The notes: generated by a model not told the origin, from the letters alone. 64,000 bases of DNA from Prosthecodimorpha hirschii (GCF_001305515.1 NZ_LJYW01000001.1:2556816-2620815); one strand, 5' to 3'. Positions 9,121 to 18,603 are shown, counted from the first letter of the stretch. A program made the numbers and translations.

Positions 9121-10398
9121 ATGAGCCGTTCCCTGCCCGACGAGATCGATGTTGCGGTGATCGGCGCCGGTGCCGCCGGCATCGCGGCCGGGCGGCGGCT
9201 CGCCGAGGCCGGTGTTGCGACGGTCGTTCTCGAAGCCCGCGACCGGGTCGGCGGGCGGGCCTGGACGGTCGTCGATCGCGCGCCGCACCCGCTCGACATG
9301 GGCTGCGCCTGGCTGCATTCGGCCGGTCGCAATCCCTGGACGGCGATCGCCGAGGCCGCCGGCTTCGCCATCGACCGGTCCGATCCGGCCTGGGGCACGC
9401 AGGCCGGCGGCACCCTGTTCGCGCCCGGCGAGATCGAGGCCTATCGGGCCGATCTCGACGGCTTCTTCGCCCGGCTGGCGGAGGCCGCGGCCGCGCCCGG
9501 GCCCGACCGTCCGGCGAGCGATCTGGTCGATCCGGCCGCCCGCTGGACGCCGCTGATCGAGGCCATCAACAGCTACATCAACGGGACCTCGCTCGCCGAC
9601 ACCTCGATCCGCGACTTCGACGCCTACGAGGATACCGAGGAGAACTGGCGCCTGCCGGCCGGCTACGGCACGCTGGTCGCCGCGCATGCGGAAGGCCTGC
9701 CGATCGTCACCGGCTGCCCGGTCGCGCGCGTCGACCATTCCGGCCCGCGCATCCGGCTGGAGACGCCGCGGGGCATCGTGCGCTGCCGGACCGCGATCGT
9801 CACCGTGCCGACGCCCGTGCTGGCCTCCGGGCATCTCGCCTTCTTCCCGGCCTTGGCCGACCACCGGGATGCCGCGGCCGGCCTGCCGCTCGGCGTCGCC
9901 GACAAGGTCTTCCTGTCCATCCTCGAGCCCGACGCCCTGCCGGCCGGCCATGTCTTCGGCGCCAAGGATCGCGCCGGAACCGGCAGCTATCACCTGCGCC
10001 GCTTCGACTGGCCGATGGTCGAGGCCTATTTCGGCGGCCCCTTCGCGCGCGACCTGGAGCGCGCGGGTCCGGACGCCGCGGCGGCCTTCGCGCTCGACGA
10101 GTTGGCCGGCCTGTTCGGCGCGGACATCCGCAAGGTCTTGAAGCCGGTCGCCGTCACCGCCTGGGCGCAGGATCCGTTCTCCGGCGGTTCCTATTCGATC
10201 GCGCTGCCGGGCCATGCCGGCGACCGGTCACGCCTGGCCGCCCCGGTCGACGGCCGCCTGTTCTTCGCCGGCGAAGCGACCCATACCAGCGCCTATTCGA
10301 CCGCGCACGGCGCCTACCTGTCGGGCCGGCGGGCCGCCGAGGAGGCCCTCGCGGCCATCGGGCACCAAAACGGCCGTCCGTGCGGCGACGGAGCTTAA
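9121..10398 (+). CDS. FAD-dependent amine oxidase-like protein
   Basis: 425 aa. The N-terminal dinucleotide motif IGAGAAGIAAGRRLAEAG is followed by the amine-oxidase GG-doublet LEARDRVGGRAWT. The C-terminal flavin site GRLFFAGEATHTSAYSTAHG is typical of flavin monoamine/polyamine oxidases. The substrate is unknown. I take ATG 9121 because it follows a GAGG element and precedes the conserved strand; an in-frame extension to 9022 would run through the palindromic repeat. It is monocistronic. Confidence 0.88.
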   Translation: MSRSLPDEIDVAVIGAGAAGIAAGRRLAEAGVATVVLEARDRVGGRAWTVVDRAPHPLDMGCAWLHSAGRNPWTAIAEAAGFAIDRSDPAWGTQAGGTLFAPGEIEAYRADLDGFFARLAEAAAAPGPDRPASDLVDPAARWTPLIEAINSYINGTSLADTSIRDFDAYEDTEENWRLPAGYGTLVAAHAEGLPIVTGCPVARVDHSGPRIRLETPRGIVRCRTAIVTVPTPVLASGHLAFFPALADHRDAAAGLPLGVADKVFLSILEPDALPAGHVFGAKDRAGTGSYHLRRFDWPMVEAYFGGPFARDLERAGPDAAAAFALDELAGLFGADIRKVLKPVAVTAWAQDPFSGGSYSIALPGHAGDRSRLAAPVDGRLFFAGEATHTSAYSTAHGAYLSGRRAAEEALAAIGHQNGRPCGDGA

Positions 10399-10568
10399 TG
10401 CATTCGATTCAAATTTAGCCTCGCGGCGCAGATCGATTTCACCACACCAGCAATCGCCCCCCCGCACGGCCCAGGCAATCGTTGATTTCGGCGCCGGTTT
10501 CCCATAGACGCAAAGGTGCCGGAGCATCCGCTCCTGCATCTCCACTGTACAGAGTCCGGAGTATTTCC

Positions 10569-10964
10569 ATGAAGCTTGCGAGTGTCGCCGCCGCTGCCGT
10601 CGTCTCGATCGCCATGACCGCTTCCGCTTCGGCCGGCTGGATCGACGACTACAATGCGACGCTGAACACCCCGGCCGCCCGCGCCAAGCTGGTCGCCCAG
10701 ACCTGCGCCAGCACCGTGCCGCAGGACTTCGTCAACTGCGGCTACTACAAGGCCAACGGCGCGCCGATCTCCGACGTGCGCTACGCCATCGTCGCCGGCA
10801 GCATCATCGTCGGCGGCATTGCCGGCGGCGCCCTGCATGCCCATCCGGGCTGGATCGGCCAGAAGCACCTGCACATCTTCGGCTGGCACCCGACCGCCGT
10901 GCAGGCGATCGCCGTCGGCGCCGGCACCGGCTACGTGGTCGGCCGCGCCGCCACCAGCCACTGA
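10569..10964 (+). CDS. Small exported protein with glycine-zipper segment
   Basis: 131 aa with a clear signal peptide (residues 1-22, cleavage after ASA). The mature N-terminus GWIDDYNATLNTPAARAKLVAQTC contains two Cys separated by about 13 residues (one possible disulfide). Then come hydrophobic Gly-rich stretches IVAGSIIVGGIAGGAL and AIAVGAGTGYVVGRAA, which could insert in a membrane. I do not recognise a named family. A strong rho-independent terminator follows directly, so this is a single-gene unit. Confidence 0.75.
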   Translation: MKLASVAAAAVVSIAMTASASAGWIDDYNATLNTPAARAKLVAQTCASTVPQDFVNCGYYKANGAPISDVRYAIVAGSIIVGGIAGGALHAHPGWIGQKHLHIFGWHPTAVQAIAVGAGTGYVVGRAATSH

Positions 10965-10986
10965 TATCCCCGAAGGCTGGGATAGG

Positions 10987-11019
10987 GGCCCCGGCCGCCG
11001 CAAGGCGGCCGGGGCCTTT
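10987..11019 (+). terminator. Rho-independent terminator
   Basis: Perfect 13-bp stem GGCCCCGGCCGCC (10987-10999) / GGCGGCCGGGGCC (11004-11016) with a GCAA loop, followed by TTT. It closes the small exported protein gene. Confidence 0.85.
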
Positions 11020-11141
11020 CGCGTTGTCGGGCGATACACCGTGCAACAACCGGAACGCTCCACACCGCTCCATAAACGTTCCGAAGCTTTAAGGATTGGC
11101 GCGTATTCCTTGCCGGTGCTGGCGCGCGCTCTGGAGCGGGC

Positions 11142-12254
11142 ATGTCGAGGTGCCGAGGAATGGGCTGGCTGAACGGGCTCCGCCGCGCAATCATGGCGGC
11201 GACGATCGCTTGGGCGGGCGCGGCGAACGCCGAGCCGGTACAACTGAACGTGATCGGTGGCCTCGGCAATGTCAGCCAGTACACCCGTTTCGAGGAGCCT
11301 TTCTGGACGCGGGAAATCGCCACCCTGAGCCGGGGGCGACTGACGGCGCGGATCCACGCGTTCGATCAGGCCGGATTGCGCGCGCAGGAAATGCTGCATC
11401 TGATGCAGACCGGCGTGGTTCCCCTGGGGACGATCCTGGTCTCGCTGGCCGGCGAAGAGCCCGAGTTGAACGCGCTCGATCTGGCCGGCTTGAATCCCGA
11501 CTTTGCGAGCCTGCGCCGGACCGCCAACGCCCTTCGGCCGCGGATCGCGACCCTTCTGGCCGAAAAGTACGGCCTTGAGCTGCTCTCCATCTACATTTAC
11601 CCGGCACAGGTGGTCTTCTGCAAGAAACCGTTCCACCAGTTGAGCGATCTATCCGGACGCCGCATCCGTACCTCTGCCATCGGGCAGTCTGAACTGTTCA
11701 GCGCCATCGGGGCGATCCCGGTCCAGACCGCCTTCAGCGAAACCGTGCCGGTGATCGTCAAGGGACTGGCCGATTGCGCCGTGACCGGCACCCTGAGCGG
11801 CAACCAGATCGGACTGCACGACGTGACGAGCCACATTCACGGCATGGCGATCACCTGGGGCGTCTCCGTCTTCGCCGCCCACGCGGCCTTTTGGCATGCG
11901 ATCCCGGACGACCTTCAGGCGGTGCTGCGCGCGGGCATCGCGGATTTGGAACACCGGATCTGGGACTCCGCCGAAGCCGAAACCCGCGCCGGCATGGCAT
12001 GCAATCTCGGCCAGCCGACCTGCACCACGGGTCGGCGCGGACAGATGAGGCTGGTCCCGGCCGCGCCCGAGGACGAGGCCCTGCGCCGGCGGTTGCTGGT
12101 CGACACGGTCCTGCCGCGCTGGATCGCACGCTGCGGCGCGAATTGTGCCCGAACCTGGAACGAGATCCTGGCCGAACCGACCGGAATCGCCGTGGTCGAG
12201 CCTCAGGACGGCGGCCCCGTACGGGCTGTCCCCGTACCGGCGCCGATACGGTGA
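11142..12254 (+). CDS. TRAP-type (DctP-like) periplasmic binding protein
   Basis: 370 aa with a signal peptide (about residues 1-29, ending AANA). Then a DctP/TRAP substrate-binding fold: VSQYTRFEEPFWTREIATLSRGRL, a FKKPFHQLSDLSGRRIRT-like hinge (seen as FCKKPFHQLSDLSGRRIRTS, around 166-185, where TRAP proteins place the ligand-binding Arg), and SETVPVIVKGLADCAVTG. No TRAP membrane subunits (DctQ/DctM) are nearby. Instead the stop is 7 bp before a GGDEF-EAL membrane protein, so a sensory rather than transport role is likely. The C-terminal 100 residues carry two extra Cys pairs (CNLGQPTC, CGANC), possibly disulfides. An alternative ATG is at 11160. Confidence 0.8.
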   Translation: MSRCRGMGWLNGLRRAIMAATIAWAGAANAEPVQLNVIGGLGNVSQYTRFEEPFWTREIATLSRGRLTARIHAFDQAGLRAQEMLHLMQTGVVPLGTILVSLAGEEPELNALDLAGLNPDFASLRRTANALRPRIATLLAEKYGLELLSIYIYPAQVVFCKKPFHQLSDLSGRRIRTSAIGQSELFSAIGAIPVQTAFSETVPVIVKGLADCAVTGTLSGNQIGLHDVTSHIHGMAITWGVSVFAAHAAFWHAIPDDLQAVLRAGIADLEHRIWDSAEAETRAGMACNLGQPTCTTGRRGQMRLVPAAPEDEALRRRLLVDTVLPRWIARCGANCARTWNEILAEPTGIAVVEPQDGGPVRAVPVPAPIR

Positions 12255-12261
12255 GCCCGCC

Positions 12262-15200
12262 ATGACGAGCGACCTCGACAGACCGGAGACCGGCGCGGAA
12301 TGGACCCGCCTTCACGGCGCCCGCCGCCCGTTCCATGCGGCCCTGGCCGCCGGCGTGCTGCTGGTTCTCGCGTTTCTGATCGGCGGCGTCGCCATCGTGC
12401 TCGAACATACCCGCCGGACGGCCCTGAATGCCGCCGAGCTGGAACTGGACCGCTCGACGAAGGTCGCTCAGAGCCTGTTCAATCGGCACATGCTGCAGGT
12501 CGACAGCGCGCTGGTCAGTCTGCCGGTCATGCTGGGAGAGGTGGTGGCCGGCGAAGACGGTGCCGTGCGCAAGAAGGCCACCGAGGCGATCCTGCGCAGC
12601 CTGAACGACCAGAATTTTGCCTTTCGCGACCTGATCCTGCTGTCGCCCGACGGCACCGCATGGGCCTCCGCGCAACAGCGCCCGCGTCTGCCCTCGACGC
12701 CGTTGTGGATGCAGGCGAGCCGGCTGCAGATCGGATCGAGCATCCTGCTCGGCCCCGAGAAGGATCCGATGTTCGGCGACTGGGTCGCCTATCTGGCGCG
12801 CTCGGTGATCGTTCCCGGCCAGGGCCGGATGATCGCGATCGCAGAGATCGCGATCGACGGGATCACGACATCGTTGTCGTCCCTCATCACCGTCCCGGGC
12901 ATCCGCCTGCGGCTGGAGCGCCAGGACGGCCGCCTGCTGGCCATGGTGCCGCAGGACGAACTGGCCATGGCGGCATCCGTCGCCGAGCCCTCCCCCGCCA
13001 CGGCGCCCGGGGCTCCACCGAAGGCGGCGGCCTCCGAGGATCGCCGCGCCACGCTGTCGAGTTCGCGCGTCACGCTCTATGACGGCATCCAGATCGAGGC
13101 GTCGCTCCAAACCGACGTCGCCCTTGCCGACTGGCTGCGCGACCGCAACCGCATCATCGCGATCACCACGCTGGCGGGCCTACTGATCGTCGCCTTCGGG
13201 GCCAGCCTCTCGACCGCCCTGAAGCGGCAGGCCCGGCTGGAGGGCGAACGCCAGCGCGCCCAGCTGCAGCTCGAAGACGCGATCCAGTCGATGTCGGACG
13301 GCTTCGTGATGTGGGATGCCGACGACCGCCTGATCGTCTGCAACGAACGGTTTCGCGACCTCTACGCGGCGAGCAAGCCCTTCATCAAGCCCGGCGCCCT
13401 GTTCGAGGACATCATCCGCGGCGGCGCGCTGGCCGGCCAGTATCCCCAGGCCGGCGACGATCTGGAGAAGTTCGTCCGCCGGGCCGTCGCCTCGCACCGC
13501 GAGGCGAACGAAACCATCGAGCGGCTTCTGCCCGACGGTCGCTGGATTCTGGTGACCGAGCGGCGCACCGCCAGCGGCGGCGTGGTCGGCATCCGGACCG
13601 AGATCACCGCGATCAAGCAGGCGCAGGAGGAACTCGGCACCGCCCATGACCGCATCAACGAGACCATGGCGGTGGTGCAGGCCCAGAACAAGGTCCTGCT
13701 GGAGCGCGACCGGGCCCTGCGCACCCAGAACATCCTGTTCGACGCCGCCTTGAACAACATGCCCCACGGCCTGCTGATGGCCGATTCCGACGGTGCCGTC
13801 ATCGTCTGCAACGAACGCTTCAGAACCATGCTGGGTCACGACAGTCCGATCCGCCAGGGCATGAAGATCGAGGCGCTGTTCGTCACGGGCAGCAGCGGCG
13901 GCATGATCGACCCGAGCGTCCTCGGCGAGATGAGCCGGCGTCAGTTGGACATGGCGGCCCAACGTCAGTCGGGAACTTTCGTCGCCTCCGGCAAGAACGG
14001 CTTCGCCCTGTCGGTCACCCAGCGGCCGATGTCGGAAGGCGGCTTCGTCGCCATCTACGAGGACGTGACCGAGAAGGAGCGCGCCGAGCAGCGCATCCGC
14101 TTCCTGGCCCACCACGATCCGGTCACCGGCCTGCCGAACCGGATCCTGTTCCGCACCCGGCTCGAAGCCATGCTGGCGGAGACCGAGGAACGCGGCGAAC
14201 AGGTCGCCCTGCTCTGTCTCGACCTCGACAAGTTCAAGGACGTGAACGACACGCTCGGCCATCCGGCCGGCGACCTGCTCCTGGCCGGCGTGGCCGCCCG
14301 CCTGCGCGCCAGCCTGCGCCGTTCCGATCTGGTCGCCCGGCTGGGCGGCGACGAGTTCGCGGTGGCGCTGCGCAGCCGCAATGCCGGCGTCAAGGCGCGC
14401 GCCGTCGCCGACCGGATCATTGCCGCCATCGGCGCACCCTTCACGCTCGGCGACCGCATGGTGACGATCGGGGTCAGCATCGGCGCCGCCCTGGCCAAGG
14501 AGCGGGCCGCCGATGTCGACGGCCTGCTCAAGAATGCCGACCTGGCCCTCTACGAGGCCAAAGGCAGCGGGCGAGGCACCTACGCGCAGTTCGAACCCCG
14601 GATGGAAGCCCGCCTGCTGCAGCGGATGGCCATCGAGGAGGAAATGGGCCGGGCCCTGCGCGAGGAGCAGTTCTCGCTCGCCTACCAGCCGCTGTTCGAA
14701 CTGGCGACCGGCCGGGTGCTCGGCTTCGAGGCGCTGCTGCGCTGGAACCACCCTGAGCGCGGGGTCATCTCACCGGCCGACTTCGTGCCGATCGCCGAGG
14801 AGACCGGACTGATCAACGAAATCGGCGCCTGGGCGATCAATCGCGCATCGACCGACATCGTCGGCCTGCCGGCCGACGTGATGGTCGCCGTCAATCTGTC
14901 GCCGGTCCAGCTGAAGAACGATTCGACCGTCTCGATCATCATCGACGCGCTCGGCGAAGCCGGCCTGGCGCCGTCGCGGCTCGAACTGGAGATCACCGAA
15001 TCCGCCCTGCTCGGCGATGATCCGCGGATCATCGCCCACCTGCACAGGCTGCGGGATCTGGGCGTGCGCATCGTGCTCGACGATTTCGGCACCGGCTATT
15101 CGTCGCTGAGCTACCTGCGCCGCTTCCCGTTCCACAAGATCAAGATCGACAAGCTGTTCGTCCGCGAGGCCACGACCCGCTCGGACTGCGCCGCCATCGT

Positions 15201-15423
15201 GACCTCCGTGGTCGAACTCGCCCAGCGTCTCGGCATGGCAACCACGGCGGAAGGCATCGAGACCAAGGAACAGCTCGATCTGGTCCGCCGCCTCGGCTGC
15301 ACCGAGGGCCAGGGCTATCTGCTCGGCAAGCCGAAACCGATCCTGGCGGCGCTGGCCCAGTTGGACATGCCGGCACAGCTTGCCGCCGCGCCGCGCATCG
15401 CCCGCGGCGGGACCAGCCACTGA
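12262..15423 (+). CDS. Membrane GGDEF-EAL protein with periplasmic sensor and two PAS domains
   Basis: 1053 aa. TM1 at about 26-47, a ~250-residue periplasmic sensor (Cache-like by layout), TM2 at about 298-318, PAS around 333 and 494, then GGDEF and EAL. The cyclase motif GGDEF (695-699) is intact and preceded at the proper 5-residue distance by RxxD (RRSD), the c-di-GMP feedback site. The EAL motif (823-825, GFEALLRW) and the DDFGTGYSSL loop (from D940) are also intact. Either activity, or both, is therefore possible. ATG 12262 follows the binding-protein stop by 7 bp, indicating co-translation. The pairing suggests that ligand-loaded binding protein modulates c-di-GMP turnover, as NspS does with MbaA in Vibrio; this is inference. 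Confidence 0.93.
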   Translation: MTSDLDRPETGAEWTRLHGARRPFHAALAAGVLLVLAFLIGGVAIVLEHTRRTALNAAELELDRSTKVAQSLFNRHMLQVDSALVSLPVMLGEVVAGEDGAVRKKATEAILRSLNDQNFAFRDLILLSPDGTAWASAQQRPRLPSTPLWMQASRLQIGSSILLGPEKDPMFGDWVAYLARSVIVPGQGRMIAIAEIAIDGITTSLSSLITVPGIRLRLERQDGRLLAMVPQDELAMAASVAEPSPATAPGAPPKAAASEDRRATLSSSRVTLYDGIQIEASLQTDVALADWLRDRNRIIAITTLAGLLIVAFGASLSTALKRQARLEGERQRAQLQLEDAIQSMSDGFVMWDADDRLIVCNERFRDLYAASKPFIKPGALFEDIIRGGALAGQYPQAGDDLEKFVRRAVASHREANETIERLLPDGRWILVTERRTASGGVVGIRTEITAIKQAQEELGTAHDRINETMAVVQAQNKVLLERDRALRTQNILFDAALNNMPHGLLMADSDGAVIVCNERFRTMLGHDSPIRQGMKIEALFVTGSSGGMIDPSVLGEMSRRQLDMAAQRQSGTFVASGKNGFALSVTQRPMSEGGFVAIYEDVTEKERAEQRIRFLAHHDPVTGLPNRILFRTRLEAMLAETEERGEQVALLCLDLDKFKDVNDTLGHPAGDLLLAGVAARLRASLRRSDLVARLGGDEFAVALRSRNAGVKARAVADRIIAAIGAPFTLGDRMVTIGVSIGAALAKERAADVDGLLKNADLALYEAKGSGRGTYAQFEPRMEARLLQRMAIEEEMGRALREEQFSLAYQPLFELATGRVLGFEALLRWNHPERGVISPADFVPIAEETGLINEIGAWAINRASTDIVGLPADVMVAVNLSPVQLKNDSTVSIIIDALGEAGLAPSRLELEITESALLGDDPRIIAHLHRLRDLGVRIVLDDFGTGYSSLSYLRRFPFHKIKIDKLFVREATTRSDCAAIVTSVVELAQRLGMATTAEGIETKEQLDLVRRLGCTEGQGYLLGKPKPILAALAQLDMPAQLAAAPRIARGGTSH

Positions 15424-15478
15424 AACGAACCTTCCGGAAAAGCCGGGCCCGGGCATGGCCCGTGGCATAAGCCGACAG

Positions 15479-15496
15479 GCTTCACAGACCTGTCAC
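15479..15496 (+). promoter_or_regulatory. Candidate Pho box upstream of alkaline phosphatase
   Basis: Two TCAC cores at 15482-15485 and 15493-15496 are exactly 11 bp apart, within TTCACAGACCTGTCACA. PhoB boxes are 11-bp direct repeats with TGTCAC/T-like halves. The site lies about 50 bp before the phosphatase start, as expected for a phosphate-starvation promoter. The upstream half is a weak match. Confidence 0.4.
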
Positions 15497-15544
15497 AACA
15501 TGCGCTCATGGATGAGCCGACCTTCCTCACCGCAGGAGCATCCG

Positions 15545-17275
15545 ATGCGCCGCACCCTCCCGATCGCCGTCCTCGCGGCTCTCAGTTCCGCCCTTCCCGC
15601 CGGCGCGCAGACCATCTATCCGCTCGACCGGGCGGAGATCCTCGCCGGCAGCCTGTTCGACTTCAAGGTCGAATTCCCCGGCGCCCCGGCCTCCGATGCG
15701 GTCTCGGTCACCGTCAACGGCGAGGACCCGGCCAAGGTGCTCGGAGCGGCCGCGAGCTTCGTCCAGAAGGAGGACGGCCTCGACCATTCCGCGCTGATCA
15801 TCCGGGGCGCCACGGTGGCCAAGCCGGGCCGCTACGAGGTGGTCGCCAAGGCCGGCGACAAGACCCGGACGGTCGCCTGGGAGGTGTTCGGCACGCCGGC
15901 GCGCACGGCCCGCAACGTCATCCTGTTCGTCGGCGACGGCATGTCGGTCACCGACCGCACCGCCGCCCGCATCCTGTCCAAGGGCCTGGTCGAGGGTCGC
16001 TACGGCGGCGAACTGGCCATGGACGACATGCCCGCCATGGCGCTGATCTCGACCTCGGGCACGGATTCGGTGGTCACCGACAGCGCCAACTCGATGAGCG
16101 CCTATACGACCGGTCACAAGACCTGCGTCAACGCCATGGGCGTCTATTGCTCGCTCGCCAAGGGCACGCTCGATCACCCCAAGGTCGAGACCATCGGCGA
16201 ACTGGTCAAGCGCAAGGCCGGCATGGCGCTCGGCGTGGTCACCAATTCGGAGATCGAAGACGCGACGCCGGCCGGCGTGGTCTCCCACACCCGGCGCCGC
16301 TCCGACTACAACGACATCGTCAAGATGTTCTACGACGTGAAGCCGGACATCGTGATGGGCGGCGGCTCGCCGAACTTCCTGCCGAAGGCGGTGCCGGGCT
16401 CCAAGCGGACCGACGAGGAGAACTTCGTCGAGAAGTTCAAGGCCGACGGCTATGCCTTCGTGTCGACCGCGACCGAGATGCGCGCCGCCTTCGCGGAGGG
16501 ACGCAGCAAGGTGCTCGGCCTCTTCAACACCAGCAATGTCGACGGCGCCTACGACCGCAAGTTCAAGAAGGGCACGACGGCCCGGTTCCCCGACCAGCCC
16601 GACCTCGCCGAGCAGACCCGGCTCGCCATCGATGCACTCGCCAAGAGCGACAAGGGCTTCTTCCTGATGGTCGAATCGGCCCGCATCGACAAGTACAAGC
16701 ATTCGCTCGACTGGGAGCGCGGCGTGTACGACACCATCATGCTCGACAACGCCGTCAAGGTGGCCAAGGATTTCGCCGCCCGCAACAACGACACGCTGAT
16801 CATCGTCGTTCCCGACCATGCCCACATGGTCGGCATCATCGGCACCTACGACGACAGCCTGCCGGGCCAGACCCCGCGCGAGAAGCTCGGCGTCTACGAG
16901 AAGTCGAAGTTCCCGCAGTACAAGCCCGATGCCGACGGCTATCCGGAAACGGTCGACCTGCCGCTGCGCCTCGGCTACAGCTTCGGGTCCTATCCGGACC
17001 ATTGCTTCGACGCCAAGCCGCATCTCGACGCCGAATTCGTGCCCGCCGTGGCCGGGGCCGAGAAGGGCACCTTCGTCGCCAACGACAAATATTGCCAGCC
17101 GGGCGCGGTGCGGGTCACCGGCAACCTGCCGGCGACCGCCAATAGCGGCGTCCATGCCGCCGACGACGTGCTGCTGACCGCCCTCGGGCCGGGCGCCGAA
17201 GCCTTCCGCGGCCGTCTCGACAATACCCGGGTGTTCCGTACCATCGTCACCGCCCTCGGCCTCGGCCGGGAGTGA
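15545..17275 (+). CDS. Alkaline phosphatase (PhoA superfamily), exported
   Basis: 576 aa with a signal peptide (1-20, ending AGA). A ~110-residue N-terminal beta-rich domain precedes the alkaline phosphatase core. Core landmarks are VGDGMSVTDRTAARI (metal Asp), TDSANSMSAYTTGHKT with the predicted nucleophile Ser180, and metal-binding VPDHAHMVG. It would release phosphate from organic esters in the periplasm. It is longer than E. coli PhoA (~470 aa) because of the N-terminal domain and an acidic C-terminal extension. AGGAG at 15534-15538 supports ATG 15545 over longer frames. A possible Pho box is upstream; a pit phosphate transporter lies elsewhere in the window. Confidence 0.92.
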   Translation: MRRTLPIAVLAALSSALPAGAQTIYPLDRAEILAGSLFDFKVEFPGAPASDAVSVTVNGEDPAKVLGAAASFVQKEDGLDHSALIIRGATVAKPGRYEVVAKAGDKTRTVAWEVFGTPARTARNVILFVGDGMSVTDRTAARILSKGLVEGRYGGELAMDDMPAMALISTSGTDSVVTDSANSMSAYTTGHKTCVNAMGVYCSLAKGTLDHPKVETIGELVKRKAGMALGVVTNSEIEDATPAGVVSHTRRRSDYNDIVKMFYDVKPDIVMGGGSPNFLPKAVPGSKRTDEENFVEKFKADGYAFVSTATEMRAAFAEGRSKVLGLFNTSNVDGAYDRKFKKGTTARFPDQPDLAEQTRLAIDALAKSDKGFFLMVESARIDKYKHSLDWERGVYDTIMLDNAVKVAKDFAARNNDTLIIVVPDHAHMVGIIGTYDDSLPGQTPREKLGVYEKSKFPQYKPDADGYPETVDLPLRLGYSFGSYPDHCFDAKPHLDAEFVPAVAGAEKGTFVANDKYCQPGAVRVTGNLPATANSGVHAADDVLLTALGPGAEAFRGRLDNTRVFRTIVTALGLGRE

Positions 17276-17315
17276 GGACGCGGCCGCGAAACGGCGCATC
17301 CGTCCGGAGTGCGCG

Positions 17316-17819
17316 ATGGTGACCGTTGCCCGCATCGACCGCCGCGCCTGTCTCGCCCGCCTCGGTCGGGCGGGCGGCCTCGCGTTCGGGATCGGGCCGG
17401 CACTCGCCTGGGCCGTTGCGTCGCCGGCGGCCCTGGCGGCGGCGGGCGATCCCGTCGCCATCACCTTCGAGGGGCTCTACAAGAGCTTCGGCGTGCTCGG
17501 CTACCAGTTCGCCGATCCGATCGTCGCGCTGACCGGCCGGCCGGTGCAGATCGCCGGCTACATGGCGCCGCCGCTGAAGGCGGAAAGCGACTTCTTCGTC
17601 CTGACCCGCGAGCCGCTGGCCATCTGCCCCTTCTGCCAGTCGGATGCCGACTGGCCGGTCGATATCGTGGTCGTCTATCTGGCCGAGGCCTCGCCGCTGG
17701 TCACCGCAGGCGCGCGCGTCCTGGTGACCGGCCGCCTGGAGCTCGGATCCTGGACCGACCCGGACTCCGGCTTCGTCAGTCAGTTGAGGATACGCGATGC
17801 CCGCTACCGGCGCGCCTGA
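17316..17819 (+). CDS. Exported CxxC protein of a metal-related ABC locus (DUF3299-like)
   Basis: 167 aa. A basic N-terminus with an RR pair (DRRACLARLGRAGG) before a hydrophobic stretch ending ALA suggests Tat- or Sec-type export. The mature part has an OB-fold-like region, 'GRPVQIAGYMAPPLKAESDFF', and a CPFC motif (ICPFCQSDADWP) that could bind metal or be redox-active. Its stop overlaps the following ATPase gene by 23 bp. From memory, DUF3299-type proteins accompany zinc-responsive ABC genes; I could not verify this here. The role is therefore inferred from context: a periplasmic partner of the ATPase/FtsX pair. Confidence 0.6.
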   Translation: MVTVARIDRRACLARLGRAGGLAFGIGPALAWAVASPAALAAAGDPVAITFEGLYKSFGVLGYQFADPIVALTGRPVQIAGYMAPPLKAESDFFVLTREPLAICPFCQSDADWPVDIVVVYLAEASPLVTAGARVLVTGRLELGSWTDPDSGFVSQLRIRDARYRRA

Positions 17820-18603
17820 CCGGCCGTCTCCGGCGCCGCCCCCGGGACCGGCCACGGGTTCGGCCATGGGACCGGCCTTCCTGCGGCTCGAAGGCATTCG
17901 CGTCGAACATCGCGATGCCGGCGGCGCGCGCTCGCTCGGCCTGGCCGTCGACAGGCTGGTCGTGGCGCCCGGCGAGGCGGTGGCGCTGACCGGGCCGTCC
18001 GGCGCCGGCAAGTCGACGTTCCTGGAGCTGGTCTCCGGCCTGCGGCGCCCCGATGCCGGGCGGGTCCTGTGGGGCGAGAGCGAGGTCTCGGCCTTCGGCG
18101 AGGCGGCGCGGGAGGCCTGGCGGCGGCTGACCGTCGGCTTCGTGTTCCAGGACTTCCACCTGGTCGGCGAGCTTTCCATTCTCGACAATGTCCTGCTGCC
18201 GCAGAGCTTTGCCGGATTTCGCGTGCCCGCCGCGGTCCGCTGCCGGGCCGCGGACCTGATCGCCGCCGCCGGCCTGCCGGACCCGCGCCGGCGCGCCGGC
18301 CTCCTGTCGCGCGGCGAGCAGCAGCGCGTCGCGGTGGCGCGCGCCCTGCTCGCCGACCCGCCGCTGCTGATCGCCGACGAGCCGACCGCCAGCCTCGACC
18401 CGGCCACCGGCGCGGCGATCGCGGATCTGATCCTCGCGGCGGCCCGCGCGCGCGGCGCAACGCTGCTGATGGCCAGCCACGACCCGCTCCTGACCGCCCG
18501 CGCCGACCGGATCCTGCGTCTGGAGGCCGGGCATCTGGTCGATCCGGCCGTCGTGAACCGCGCCGAGGCCGCCGCCGTCCCGGCTCCGGGAGCCGCCGCG
18601 TGA
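17797..18603 (+). CDS. ABC transporter ATP-binding protein (LolD/MacB class)
   Basis: 268 aa. Walker A GPSGAGKST, Q-loop FVFQDFHLV, a signature with an unusual Arg (LLSRGEQQRVAVARALL instead of LSGGxxQR), Walker B LLIADEP and H-loop MASHDP. The first ~25 residues are Pro-rich and overlap the previous gene, so the true start could be the ATG at 17866. It partners the FtsX-type permease, whose GTG start overlaps its stop. Such pairs usually move lipids, peptides or use mechanical force at the periplasmic face rather than importing solutes. Confidence 0.9.
   Translation: MPATGAPDRPSPAPPPGPATGSAMGPAFLRLEGIRVEHRDAGGARSLGLAVDRLVVAPGEAVALTGPSGAGKSTFLELVSGLRRPDAGRVLWGESEVSAFGEAAREAWRRLTVGFVFQDFHLVGELSILDNVLLPQSFAGFRVPAAVRCRAADLIAAAGLPDPRRRAGLLSRGEQQRVAVARALLADPPLLIADEPTASLDPATGAAIADLILAAARARGATLLMASHDPLLTARADRILRLEAGHLVDPAVVNRAEAAAVPAPGAAA

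Noticed and set aside
17276..17315. Zur or Fur operator before the CxxC/ABC operon
   Set aside because: No recognisable palindrome in the 40 bp available.
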